Origin: an uncultured bacterium
GTDB lineage: Bacteria > Bacteroidota > Bacteroidia > Chitinophagales > CAIODY01
Assembly (NCBI GenBank): GCA_903871715.1
Contig: CAIQHW010000467.1
Coordinates: forward strand, 1-5,313
DNA length: 5,313 bases
Reading direction: 5' to 3'
The notes under the pieces were generated by a model, which saw nothing but the letters and a program-made list of their open reading frames with translations, was not told the origin of the DNA and made no database searches. Shown in pieces: positions 1 to 5,313 of this stretch; the stretch's first letter is position 1, and each line of letters starts with the position of its first letter. The translations under genes and the position numbers were made by a program.

Positions 1-117
1 CTAAAAAATCACCTCCAATTTCATAGTTTTAATTTTGTTTAAAAACTCTCTATCAATTTTTAAACAAGGGATAAAAAAGGAGCGTTTGTTTCTGCTATCA
101 ATTTTAAAATGTTTCAT
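1..117 (-). CDS. Possible small protein of 38 residues (doubtful ORF)
   Basis: This short ORF starts at an ATG at 117-115 and ends with TAG at 3-1. Its conceptual product is basic and begins MKHFKIDSRNKRS. I recognise no family, signal peptide or membrane segment. Two observations favour it. A Bacteroidota-like promoter lies just upstream at 140-170, and the 22 bases between its -7 box and this ATG match the 18, 19 and 21 bases seen for topA, tnaA and the gene at 5141. Against it are its short length, its AT-rich and repetitive sequence (two LKID/FKID-like stretches encoded by near-repeats), and the lack of homology I can recall. It could instead be the leader of a gene lying left of the window, or the broken start of a longer gene. 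Confidence 0.25.
   Translation of the reverse strand: MKHFKIDSRNKRSFFIPCLKIDREFLNKIKTMKLEVIF
8..16 (-). promoter_or_regulatory. Strong Shine-Dalgarno-like sequence at the window edge
   Basis: On the minus strand this reads GGAGGTGAT, an unusually complete match to the anti-Shine-Dalgarno end of 16S rRNA. No other start in the window has anything like it. Eleven bases separate GGAGG from the edge and contain no ATG, GTG or TTG, so any gene it serves would start left of base 1. That spacing would be a little longer than ideal. It may also be a chance match inside the small ORF. Confidence 0.25.
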
Positions 118-139
118 AGTTTTAAATTTGATTGCGATA

Positions 140-170
140 CAAAGATGCACTCCCTCTTCACCTAAAACAA
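140..170 (-). promoter_or_regulatory. Candidate Bacteroidota-type promoter, leftward
   Basis: Read on the minus strand, TTG (170-168) is followed after 20 bases by CATCTTTG (147-140). The -7 box differs from the Bacteroidota consensus TAnnTTTG at one position, and the spacing falls in the usual 17-23 range. It lies just beyond the stop codon of the SirB1-like gene and points to the left edge. It could therefore drive the small ORF at 1-117 or a gene outside the window. The match is by eye only. Confidence 0.35.
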
Positions 171-192
171 TTACAAATTTTGGGTATTCTAC

Positions 193-1089
193 TCACCCAT
201 TTTTTGGGTTAGATAATAACGATTTCAAAAACAAAATTTCTTCTACTTTCTCTTGTTGCTGCTGCATTTCATAGTTTTGTGCAATCACCAAAAGTAACTC
301 GTTTACAATTTCAATATTGTTGGCAGGATAAAAATATTGGTGTTTGGCTTCCAATTTCATTCGGTGTAAATAGGTATGAATTTCATCGGTTTTAAAAATC
401 GCACCTTTGTTGTAAGGATTGATGTAAAACAAAATATCACTCTTGTTTATCATGCCTGTATCGGCATGAAAAACATCGGCATCAATCAAACACAAAATGA
501 AATAACTTTTTAAACAAACGCCATACACGGGTATCCGCAATTGCTGCGCCAGCAATAGATACAGCAATCCCATACCAATTGGGTTACTTTTTTTGGTATC
601 TAAAATGTGTGATAGAAAATTGTTTTGTGGGTCGTAAATATTTTCGATGTTGGGTTGATAATTGCTGTGTTTAAAGAAAATTAAATTAAACACTCTCACT
701 TGTTCTAACGGAGTAAGTTGATAATTCAACTCCATCCAAATATTTTTTTTCAAGCTTTCAATTTGCTCCACAATTTTTTGATTATCAGCATCTGCAAATT
801 GATATTTATTGATGATAAGCAAAGCTTTCAACAGATTATTCGATTCGTTTAAAGCCCAAGTTTTCAACTCGCTTTTTACATAATCAAACTGGATGGTGTG
901 AATTAAATTTTCTAATCGCTCTTGCACCGTTTCATCCAAATTGTGCATCCATTCGTTTTCTAAAGATGGAATCACAGCTGGCCCATATTCTACCAAGCGA
1001 TTAAAAACATTTTCAAACACTTCATCATCAGGGTCATCCAGCAATGCCACCAAAGATTTCAATTCGGTATGTTGATTTTTATTTTCCAA
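193..1089 (-). CDS. SirB1-like protein: HEAT-like N-terminus plus degenerate transglutaminase fold
   Basis: The 298-residue product is probably cytoplasmic, with no signal peptide or membrane segment. Residues of about 10-47 (SLVALLDDPDDEVFENV, then PAVIPSLENEW) resemble a HEAT-type helical repeat, as at the N-terminus of Bacteroidota SirB1-family proteins. Residues of about 160-232 match the SirB1/Transglut_core2 core: ILDTKKSNPIGMGLLYLLLA, then LRIPVYGV, then FYINPYNKGAIF. The transglutaminase catalytic triad is not preserved. Where the Cys would sit the sequence is NPIGM, the usual HF is YF (Y196-F197), and the usual DPFN is NPYN (224-227). A scaffold or binding role is therefore more likely than enzymatic activity, but the true function is unknown. 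The C-terminus is helical and Gln/Glu-rich. The start is a TTG: an in-frame TAA lies at 1113-1111, and the first ATG (948-946) would remove the HEAT-like part. ATT or ATC at 1092-1095 are less likely alternatives. It begins 38 bases after topA and is probably cotranscribed with it. Confidence 0.85.
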   Translation of the reverse strand: MENKNQHTELKSLVALLDDPDDEVFENVFNRLVEYGPAVIPSLENEWMHNLDETVQERLENLIHTIQFDYVKSELKTWALNESNNLLKALLIINKYQFADADNQKIVEQIESLKKNIWMELNYQLTPLEQVRVFNLIFFKHSNYQPNIENIYDPQNNFLSHILDTKKSNPIGMGLLYLLLAQQLRIPVYGVCLKSYFILCLIDADVFHADTGMINKSDILFYINPYNKGAIFKTDEIHTYLHRMKLEAKHQYFYPANNIEIVNELLLVIAQNYEMQQQQEKVEEILFLKSLLSNPKNG

Positions 1090-1127
1090 AATGATGCAAA
1101 AATTTGCTAGTTATTTTTTTGAAAAAA

Positions 1128-3464
1128 TTATTTCTTTTTCTTTCGTCCCCACCCACCAGCCTTCTTTTCGGGCGCAGCTTCGGCTAATGCCAAACATTCA
1201 TCCACACTAATTTTTTGTACATCGCAATCTTTTGGTAGCTTCACATTTTTCTTACCAGCCTTTAAATATGGGCCCCAACGTCCTTCTACGATGCTCATAT
1301 CATGTCCATCAAAAGTGCGCAACACACTGCTGCGTTTTTCTTCAATCACAGCAATGGCTTGATCCATCGTCATTGTATATGGGTCGCTGCCTTTTTTGAT
1401 GCTGTAAAATTTTTTGTCGTGTACCACATAAGGTCCAAATCTGCCTTCACCAATTACCAAATCTTTATCTTCAAATACACCAACAGTTCGTGGCAATGCA
1501 AACAAAGCCATCGCTTCATCAAATGTAATAGTGCTGATGCTTTGATTAGGCTTTAGTTTGGCAAATTTTGGTTTGTCGTTTTCATCATCGCTGGCTTCGC
1601 CAATTTGCACCATTGGTCCAAATCGCCCCATTCGTGCAATCACTTTTTTGCCAGTTTTTTCATCTACTCCTAATTCACGTTCGCCACTTACTCGTTCAGC
1701 ATTTTCAATGGTGTGTTCCACCACTTCGTGAAATGGTTTGTAAAAACTATCCAACATTTTTGCCCACTTAATTTTTCCATTGGCAATTTCATCAAACTCT
1801 TCTTCAATCTTAGCTGTGAAGCCATAATCCAAAATTTTGTCGAAGTTTTTTACCAAAAAATCGCAGGTTAAATTTCCCAAATCAGTAGGCGATAATTTAT
1901 TTTTTTCGACTCCAGTAATCTCTGTTTTTGTTTCTAAATTAATTTCGTTTTTATCATTCAATTTATACACTTCGTATTTTCGCTCAACACCTTCTTTCAA
2001 CTTTTTTTCTACATAACCACGTTTTACAATTGTACTAATTGTAGGCGCATAAGTAGATGGACGACCAATGCCTAACTCTTCTAATTTTTTTACCAGTCCA
2101 GCTTCGGTATATCGCGAAGTAGCTTTGGTAAAGCGTTGTGTGGCAGTCATTTCTTTTAATTCAATTTGCTGATTTACTTTTAATGGTGGTAAAATGGGGT
2201 TGTCTTTCTCTTCGTTTTCATCAGCATCATCTTCCACACTTTCCATGTACACTTTTAAAAACCCATCAAATTTTATCACTTCACCTTTTGCTTGCAACAC
2301 CGCATTGTTGGTAGAAATAGTGATGTCGGCAATCGTTCGTTCAAGCTCGGCATCAGCCATTTGCGAAGCGATAGTTCTGCGCCAAATCAATTGATACAAG
2401 CGAAGTTGGTCGTTTTCTACATCAATATCAATGTTCTTCATTTCGGTTGGACGAATGGCTTCATGCGCTTCTTGGGCATTGGCAGATTTACTTTGATAAT
2501 GACGAGGTTGGTGGTATTGTTTGCCATACAACTTTTCAATCTGGCTTTTAATGTTGGTGAGTGCTTGTTCAGAAAGATTTACAGAATCTGTTCTCATGTA
2601 AGAAATGTGCCCAGCTTCATATAATCTTTGTGCAATCATCATGGTGATGGTTGGCGACATGTATAATTTTTGCGAAGCTTCTTGTTGTAAAGTAGAAGTG
2701 GTAAAAGGCGCAGCTGGTGTACGTTTGGCTGGTTTCACCTCAATATTACTTACCGTGTATTTTGCATTAAGGCAACTTTTTAAAAATGATTCTGCTTCAT
2801 TTTTCTCGTCATATTTTTTAGATAATTCGGCTTTAAATGGAACTAATTTTCCATCGCGTTCTGCCAATAAATAAGCCACCACTTTGTAAAAAGATTTGGT
2901 GTTGTGCGCAGCAATTTCTCTTTCTTTTTCAACAATTAATCGCACTGCCACTGATTGTACTCTGCCTGCTGATAAATTATTTCCTGCCGATAATTTGCGC
3001 CACAAAATGGGCGATAATTCAAAGCCCACAATTCTATCTAATACCCGTCGGGCTTGCTGTGCATCCACTAAATTTAAATCTACTTTTCGTGGATTTTTGA
3101 TAGCTTTTTGAATAGCTGATTTAGTAATTTCATGAAAAACAATACGCTTAGTTTTGTGCACATCCAATTTCAAAGCTTCACATAAATGCCAGCTGATGGC
3201 TTCTCCCTCACGGTCTTCATCTGTTGCTAACCAGACTTCTTTCGATGATTTTGCTTGCTTCACCAAATCTTTTACCACATCAGTTTTATCTTCACTGATT
3301 ATATAATTTGGCTTGTATCCATTTTCGATATCCACACCTTTGTTGCCTTTTGCCAAATCACGAATATGCCCTTTGCTACTCACTACTTTAAAGTCTTCGC
3401 CTAAATATTTTTCAATAGTCTTTGCTTTCGCAGGCGATTCTACAATCAATAAGTTTTTAGCCAT
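1128..3464 (-). CDS. topA: DNA topoisomerase I (type IA)
   Basis: This enzyme relaxes negative supercoils by cutting and passing one DNA strand through a 5'-phosphotyrosine intermediate, with Mg2+. Residue numbers count from the ATG at 3464-3462 (778 residues). The Toprim domain opens with NLLIVESPAKAKTIEKYLG, giving Glu9, and carries DEDRE with Asp82, Asp84 and Glu86. Other family signatures follow: ARRVLDRIVGFELSP (138-152), the active site YMRTDS with Tyr289 and Arg291, AHEAIRPT (333-340) and LGIGRPSTYA (464-473). The C-terminus has three GRFGP/GRWGP repeats (613-617, 674-678, 728-732) and a Lys/Arg-rich tail. It lacks the CxxC zinc ribbons of the E. coli enzyme. An acidic insert lies at about 410-423. 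The ORF can be extended one codon to a TTG, but that TTG directly follows an in-frame TGA. The ATG gives the usual MAKNLLIVESP and puts Glu9 at its E. coli position. Confidence 0.98.
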   Translation of the reverse strand: MAKNLLIVESPAKAKTIEKYLGEDFKVVSSKGHIRDLAKGNKGVDIENGYKPNYIISEDKTDVVKDLVKQAKSSKEVWLATDEDREGEAISWHLCEALKLDVHKTKRIVFHEITKSAIQKAIKNPRKVDLNLVDAQQARRVLDRIVGFELSPILWRKLSAGNNLSAGRVQSVAVRLIVEKEREIAAHNTKSFYKVVAYLLAERDGKLVPFKAELSKKYDEKNEAESFLKSCLNAKYTVSNIEVKPAKRTPAAPFTTSTLQQEASQKLYMSPTITMMIAQRLYEAGHISYMRTDSVNLSEQALTNIKSQIEKLYGKQYHQPRHYQSKSANAQEAHEAIRPTEMKNIDIDVENDQLRLYQLIWRRTIASQMADAELERTIADITISTNNAVLQAKGEVIKFDGFLKVYMESVEDDADENEEKDNPILPPLKVNQQIELKEMTATQRFTKATSRYTEAGLVKKLEELGIGRPSTYAPTISTIVKRGYVEKKLKEGVERKYEVYKLNDKNEINLETKTEITGVEKNKLSPTDLGNLTCDFLVKNFDKILDYGFTAKIEEEFDEIANGKIKWAKMLDSFYKPFHEVVEHTIENAERVSGERELGVDEKTGKKVIARMGRFGPMVQIGEASDDENDKPKFAKLKPNQSISTITFDEAMALFALPRTVGVFEDKDLVIGEGRFGPYVVHDKKFYSIKKGSDPYTMTMDQAIAVIEEKRSSVLRTFDGHDMSIVEGRWGPYLKAGKKNVKLPKDCDVQKISVDECLALAEAAPEKKAGGWGRKKKK

Positions 3465-3482
3465 CAATCAAAAATTTGGGTG

Positions 3483-3513
3483 CAAATAAAATCTTTACAA
3501 ACGACAAAGCAAA
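3483..3513 (-). promoter_or_regulatory. Candidate topA promoter
   Basis: On the minus strand TTTG (3513-3510) is separated by exactly 19 bases from TTTATTTG (3490-3483). This is the Bacteroidota arrangement TTTG-N19-TAnnTTTG with a single mismatch in the -7 box. The box ends 18 bases before the topA ATG, implying a very short leader. No Shine-Dalgarno sequence is visible between them. Since topA is 147 bases from the tnaA stop, an independent promoter fits. Confidence 0.5.
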
Positions 3514-3611
3514 ATATAGTGGTAGTGAAAAGATGCACAATTAAAATTAGAACTGATGAATGTGGGGATAAGTTAATTTTAAAATTGTAATCCAAAATTT
3601 TTACAAAAAAG

Positions 3612-4991
3612 TTATTCTACTCTTTCAAACTTAGCCGTGAAATGCCTTAAAAATAGCGGCTCTTCGATGATGTAAAAACCTTTCGATTTTTCTTTTTCGT
3701 TTAAAATTTTTTGAAAAACTTCAATCACATATTCAATATGGCTTTGTGTGTAAACTCTTCGAGGAATGGCTAATCGTACCAAATCGTTGGGCGCAGGAAT
3801 CAATTTTTTATCGTCATCATATTTTCCAAACATCACCGAACCCACTTCCACAGCCCTTATGCCGCCATAATGATACAAATCGCAAACCAAAGTTTGCCCT
3901 GGATATTCTTCCACAGGAATATGCGGATACATGGCTCGTGCATCTACATACACCGCATGACCACCAATGGGCAACATCAATGGAACGCCCAACTGATGCA
4001 TCTTTTCGCCTAAATAAGTTACACTGCGAATCCTGTATTTTAAATAATCGGGTTCAAAAACTTCTTGCAAACCAATCGCAATGGCTTCCATATCTCTGCC
4101 CGATAATCCGCCATAAGTAGCAAAACCTTCGGTGATGATGAGCAAACTTTTGCAAGCATCAGCCAACGTTTTATCTTTCAAAGCCAAGAAACCGCCCATG
4201 TTTACAAGCGCATCTTTTTTGGCACTCATTACCGCACCATCGCACAGTTTAAACATTTCTTGTGCAATTTCGTAGTACGATAATTTGCTAAATTCTTCTT
4301 CGCGATGCTTGATGAAATAAGCATTTTCGGCTACTCGGCAACAATCTAAAATCAACAGCACTCTGTGTTTTCTACAAATTGCACTCACTGCTTTTGCATT
4401 CGCCAAACTCACAGGTTGCCCGCCACCACTGTTGTTGGTAACAGTTAGAATAACTGCTGCAACATTTTTTGCACCTTGTTCAACGATTAATTTTTCGAGT
4501 TTTTCTACATCTAAATTTCCTTTGAATGGATAATCAAAACTCGGAATTTTACTTTCTTTAATTGGAATGTCAATGGCTTCGGCACCCGAAAACTCAATGT
4601 TGGCACGGGTTGTATCAAAATGTGTATTGCTGATAAAAGTTTTTCCCTTGCCGCCCAAATGCGAATACAAAATTCTTTCAGCCGCTCTGCCTTGATGTGT
4701 GGGCAAAATATATTCGCAATGTGTCAATGCTTTCACCACACGTTCCATATGCAACCAACTTCTTGAACCAGCATAAGCTTCATCGCCAAGCATCACACCA
4801 GCCCATTGTGCTGCACTCATGGCTGATGTACCGCTATCGGTTAAAAAATCAATCATCACATGGTCGGCTTGTAGTAAAAATGGATTGAAAAAAGCGTTGA
4901 CTAAATAATTTTTTCGTTCAACTTCGGTCGTAACTTTTATGGGCTCAACACTTTTTATTTTAAACGGTTCGATGATGGTTTTAAAACTCAT
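3612..4991 (-). CDS. tnaA: Tryptophanase (tryptophan indole-lyase)
   Basis: This PLP enzyme of the beta-eliminating lyase family splits L-tryptophan into indole, pyruvate and ammonia in the cytoplasm. Its 459 residues compare with about 471 in E. coli TnaA and 456 in tyrosine phenol-lyase (TPL), and the sequence is complete from EPFKIKSVEP to LRHFTAKF. Visible landmarks are LTDSGT (50-55), DEAYAGS with Glu71 and Tyr73, THQGR (98-102), NNSGGGQPVSLAN (186-198), DCCR with Asp216 and Arg219, and SAKKD with Lys259 as the PLP-binding lysine. Three positions decide substrate. Asp126 (FDTT), Val383 (AVEVGS) and His450 (LRHFTAK) all match tryptophanase, where TPL has Thr124, Arg381 and Phe448. Elsewhere parts are more TPL-like (QWAGVMLGDEAYAGS, GRDMEAIAIGL). 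No tnaC leader or tryptophan permease gene is adjacent. The ATG start is supported by the promoter spacing upstream. Confidence 0.93.
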   Translation of the reverse strand: MSFKTIIEPFKIKSVEPIKVTTEVERKNYLVNAFFNPFLLQADHVMIDFLTDSGTSAMSAAQWAGVMLGDEAYAGSRSWLHMERVVKALTHCEYILPTHQGRAAERILYSHLGGKGKTFISNTHFDTTRANIEFSGAEAIDIPIKESKIPSFDYPFKGNLDVEKLEKLIVEQGAKNVAAVILTVTNNSGGGQPVSLANAKAVSAICRKHRVLLILDCCRVAENAYFIKHREEEFSKLSYYEIAQEMFKLCDGAVMSAKKDALVNMGGFLALKDKTLADACKSLLIITEGFATYGGLSGRDMEAIAIGLQEVFEPDYLKYRIRSVTYLGEKMHQLGVPLMLPIGGHAVYVDARAMYPHIPVEEYPGQTLVCDLYHYGGIRAVEVGSVMFGKYDDDKKLIPAPNDLVRLAIPRRVYTQSHIEYVIEVFQKILNEKEKSKGFYIIEEPLFLRHFTAKFERVE

Positions 4992-5003
4992 ACTTTTATT
5001 TTT

Positions 5004-5030
5004 TAGCCGCCAAATGTAGATGGGTGGCTA
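5004..5030. promoter_or_regulatory. Inverted repeat over the tnaA promoter (operator candidate)
   Basis: On the plus strand TAGCCGCC (5004-5011) and GGTGGCTA (5023-5030) are inverted copies, with 7 of 8 positions matching across an 11-base spacer. The candidate tnaA -7 box lies inside the repeat. If transcription starts near 5005, the far arm would not be transcribed, so the repeat is better explained as a protein-binding site than as an RNA hairpin. The regulator is unknown and none is encoded in the window. Confidence 0.4.
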
Positions 5031-5039
5031 TCTTTAAAA
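5011..5039 (-). promoter_or_regulatory. Candidate tnaA promoter
   Basis: On the minus strand TACATTTG (5018-5011) is an exact match to the Bacteroidota -7 consensus TAnnTTTG. The -33 region is weaker: TTTT at 5039-5036, 17 bases away, stands where TTTG is expected. The box ends 19 bases before the tnaA ATG, in line with the other starts in this window. A poor -33 element together with the overlapping inverted repeat is compatible with a regulated promoter. Confidence 0.45.
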
Positions 5040-5085
5040 GATGATATTCATCAGCCCAAAACAAAATTTTGGTTAGCAAAAATGT

Positions 5086-5119
5086 TTTGTTTCATTCCAT
5101 CACAAATCCATTATTTTCG
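5086..5119 (+). promoter_or_regulatory. Candidate promoter of the rightmost gene
   Basis: TTTG (5086-5089) is followed after 22 bases by TATTTTCG (5112-5119), one mismatch from TAnnTTTG and within the accepted 17-23 spacing range. The box ends 21 bases before the ATG at 5141. It diverges from the tnaA promoter within the same 149-base gap. Confidence 0.35.
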
Positions 5120-5140
5120 CTTTTCTAAAAATAATTTTTG

Positions 5141-5313
5141 ATGAAAAAAATATTGCTATTTCTATTTTCAATTTTCTGTTCTACTATCCTTTTTGCTCAA
5201 CCAAAATTTCCCTCACCTAAACCACATTTTGAAGGTGAAACTTTCGATTCAAAATCGCCTGTAGGGATTTATGCCAGCAAAGAAAATCCATACTATTGGA
5301 AAAACAGAAAACC
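5141..5313 (+). CDS. Exported protein, N-terminal fragment; possibly M1-family metallopeptidase
   Basis: The gene is cut by the right edge, leaving 57 complete codons. It opens with a classical type I signal peptide: MKK, a hydrophobic stretch ILLFLFSIFCSTILF, and probable cleavage in LFA|QP at about residues 19-20. The Ala-Gln junction is very common in Bacteroidota exported proteins. The mature part starts QPKFPSPKPHFEGETFDSKS and continues through a segment containing PVGIYASKENPYYWKNR. From memory, the SPVG-Y followed by NPYYWKNR pattern resembles the N-terminal region of Bacteroidota M1-type (aminopeptidase N-like) metallopeptidases, ahead of the domain with HExxH. The zinc site is outside the window, so the family call is inference. 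Export is much better supported. The cysteine in the signal region is not in a clear lipobox. Confidence 0.8.
   Translation, partial: MKKILLFLFSIFCSTILFAQPKFPSPKPHFEGETFDSKSPVGIYASKENPYYWKNRK

Noticed and set aside
8..16. ATCACCTCC as the 3' end of a 16S rRNA gene
   Set aside because: The bases around it do not match conserved 16S sequence and no rRNA precedes it. On the minus strand it simply reads as a Shine-Dalgarno-like string.
195..209. Hairpin ACCCA-TTTTT-TGGGT at the end of the SirB1-like gene as a terminator
   Set aside because: The stem is only five pairs, it overlaps the last codons, and no T-run follows it on the minus strand.
35..274. Plus-strand 79-residue reading frame beginning MFKNSL
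   Set aside because: It starts at TTG, runs antisense into the SirB1-like gene, and ends in a Cys run that is the complement of Gln codons. It looks like a shadow frame.
1..280. CRISPR array suggested by recurring TTTCATAGTTTT and CTATCAATTTT
   Set aside because: The copies are short, irregularly spaced and not in consistent order. One lies inside a protein-coding gene, and there are no spacer-like units or cas genes.
3575..3586. Palindrome AATTTTAAAATT after tnaA as a terminator or operator
   Set aside because: It is all A and T, with no GC stem and no following T-run on the minus strand. Such palindromes are expected by chance here.
3746..4120. Plus-strand 124-residue reading frame inside tnaA
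   Set aside because: It lies wholly antisense to the well-supported tryptophanase gene and resembles no known protein.
5051..5095. 14-codon minus-strand ORF as a tnaC-like leader peptide
   Set aside because: It has no tryptophan or proline codons and lies upstream of the predicted tnaA promoter, so it should not be in the tnaA transcript.

Overview
The window looks like chromosomal DNA from a member of the Bacteroidota, possibly near Chitinophagales/Sphingobacteriales. This rests on the AT-rich composition, the near absence of Shine-Dalgarno sequences, A-rich leaders, and candidate promoters of the Bacteroidota type (TTTG, about 19 bases, TAnnTTTG). It also rests on the style of the proteins: a topoisomerase I without zinc ribbons but with GRFGP-type C-terminal repeats, a degenerate SirB1-type transglutaminase-fold protein, and a secreted protein whose signal peptide ends in FAQ. 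The genus is inferred only loosely. No rRNA, tRNA, CRISPR array, insertion sequence or phage gene was seen.

Layout, left to right. Bases 1-192 are AT-rich, with a candidate minus-strand promoter and a 38-codon minus-strand ORF of doubtful status that runs to the window edge. Next come three convincing minus-strand genes. They are a SirB1-like/transglutaminase-fold protein with HEAT-like N-terminus (193-1089, TTG start), DNA topoisomerase I (topA, 1128-3464), and a tryptophanase (tnaA, 3612-4991). A 149-base divergent intergenic region separates tnaA from a plus-strand gene at 5141, which is cut by the right edge. That gene encodes an exported protein, possibly an M1-family metallopeptidase.

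Transcription runs leftwards for tnaA, topA and the SirB1-like gene. The SirB1-like gene starts 38 bases after the topA stop with no promoter of its own that I could see, so the two are probably cotranscribed. topA has its own candidate promoter in the 147-base gap after tnaA, with exact 19-base spacing. tnaA has an exact TAnnTTTG box that lies inside a 27-base inverted repeat, an operator-like arrangement. There is no tnaC-like leader peptide and no adjacent tryptophan permease gene.

Functionally this is mostly a housekeeping region: DNA supercoiling control, amino-acid catabolism releasing indole, and an exported enzyme. I see no convincing novel multi-gene system. The points most worth a second look are the operator-like repeat over the tnaA promoter, the tryptophanase whose specificity residues and general sequence point to different subfamilies, the non-catalytic SirB1-like protein coupled to topA, and the repeat-containing small-ORF region at the left edge.
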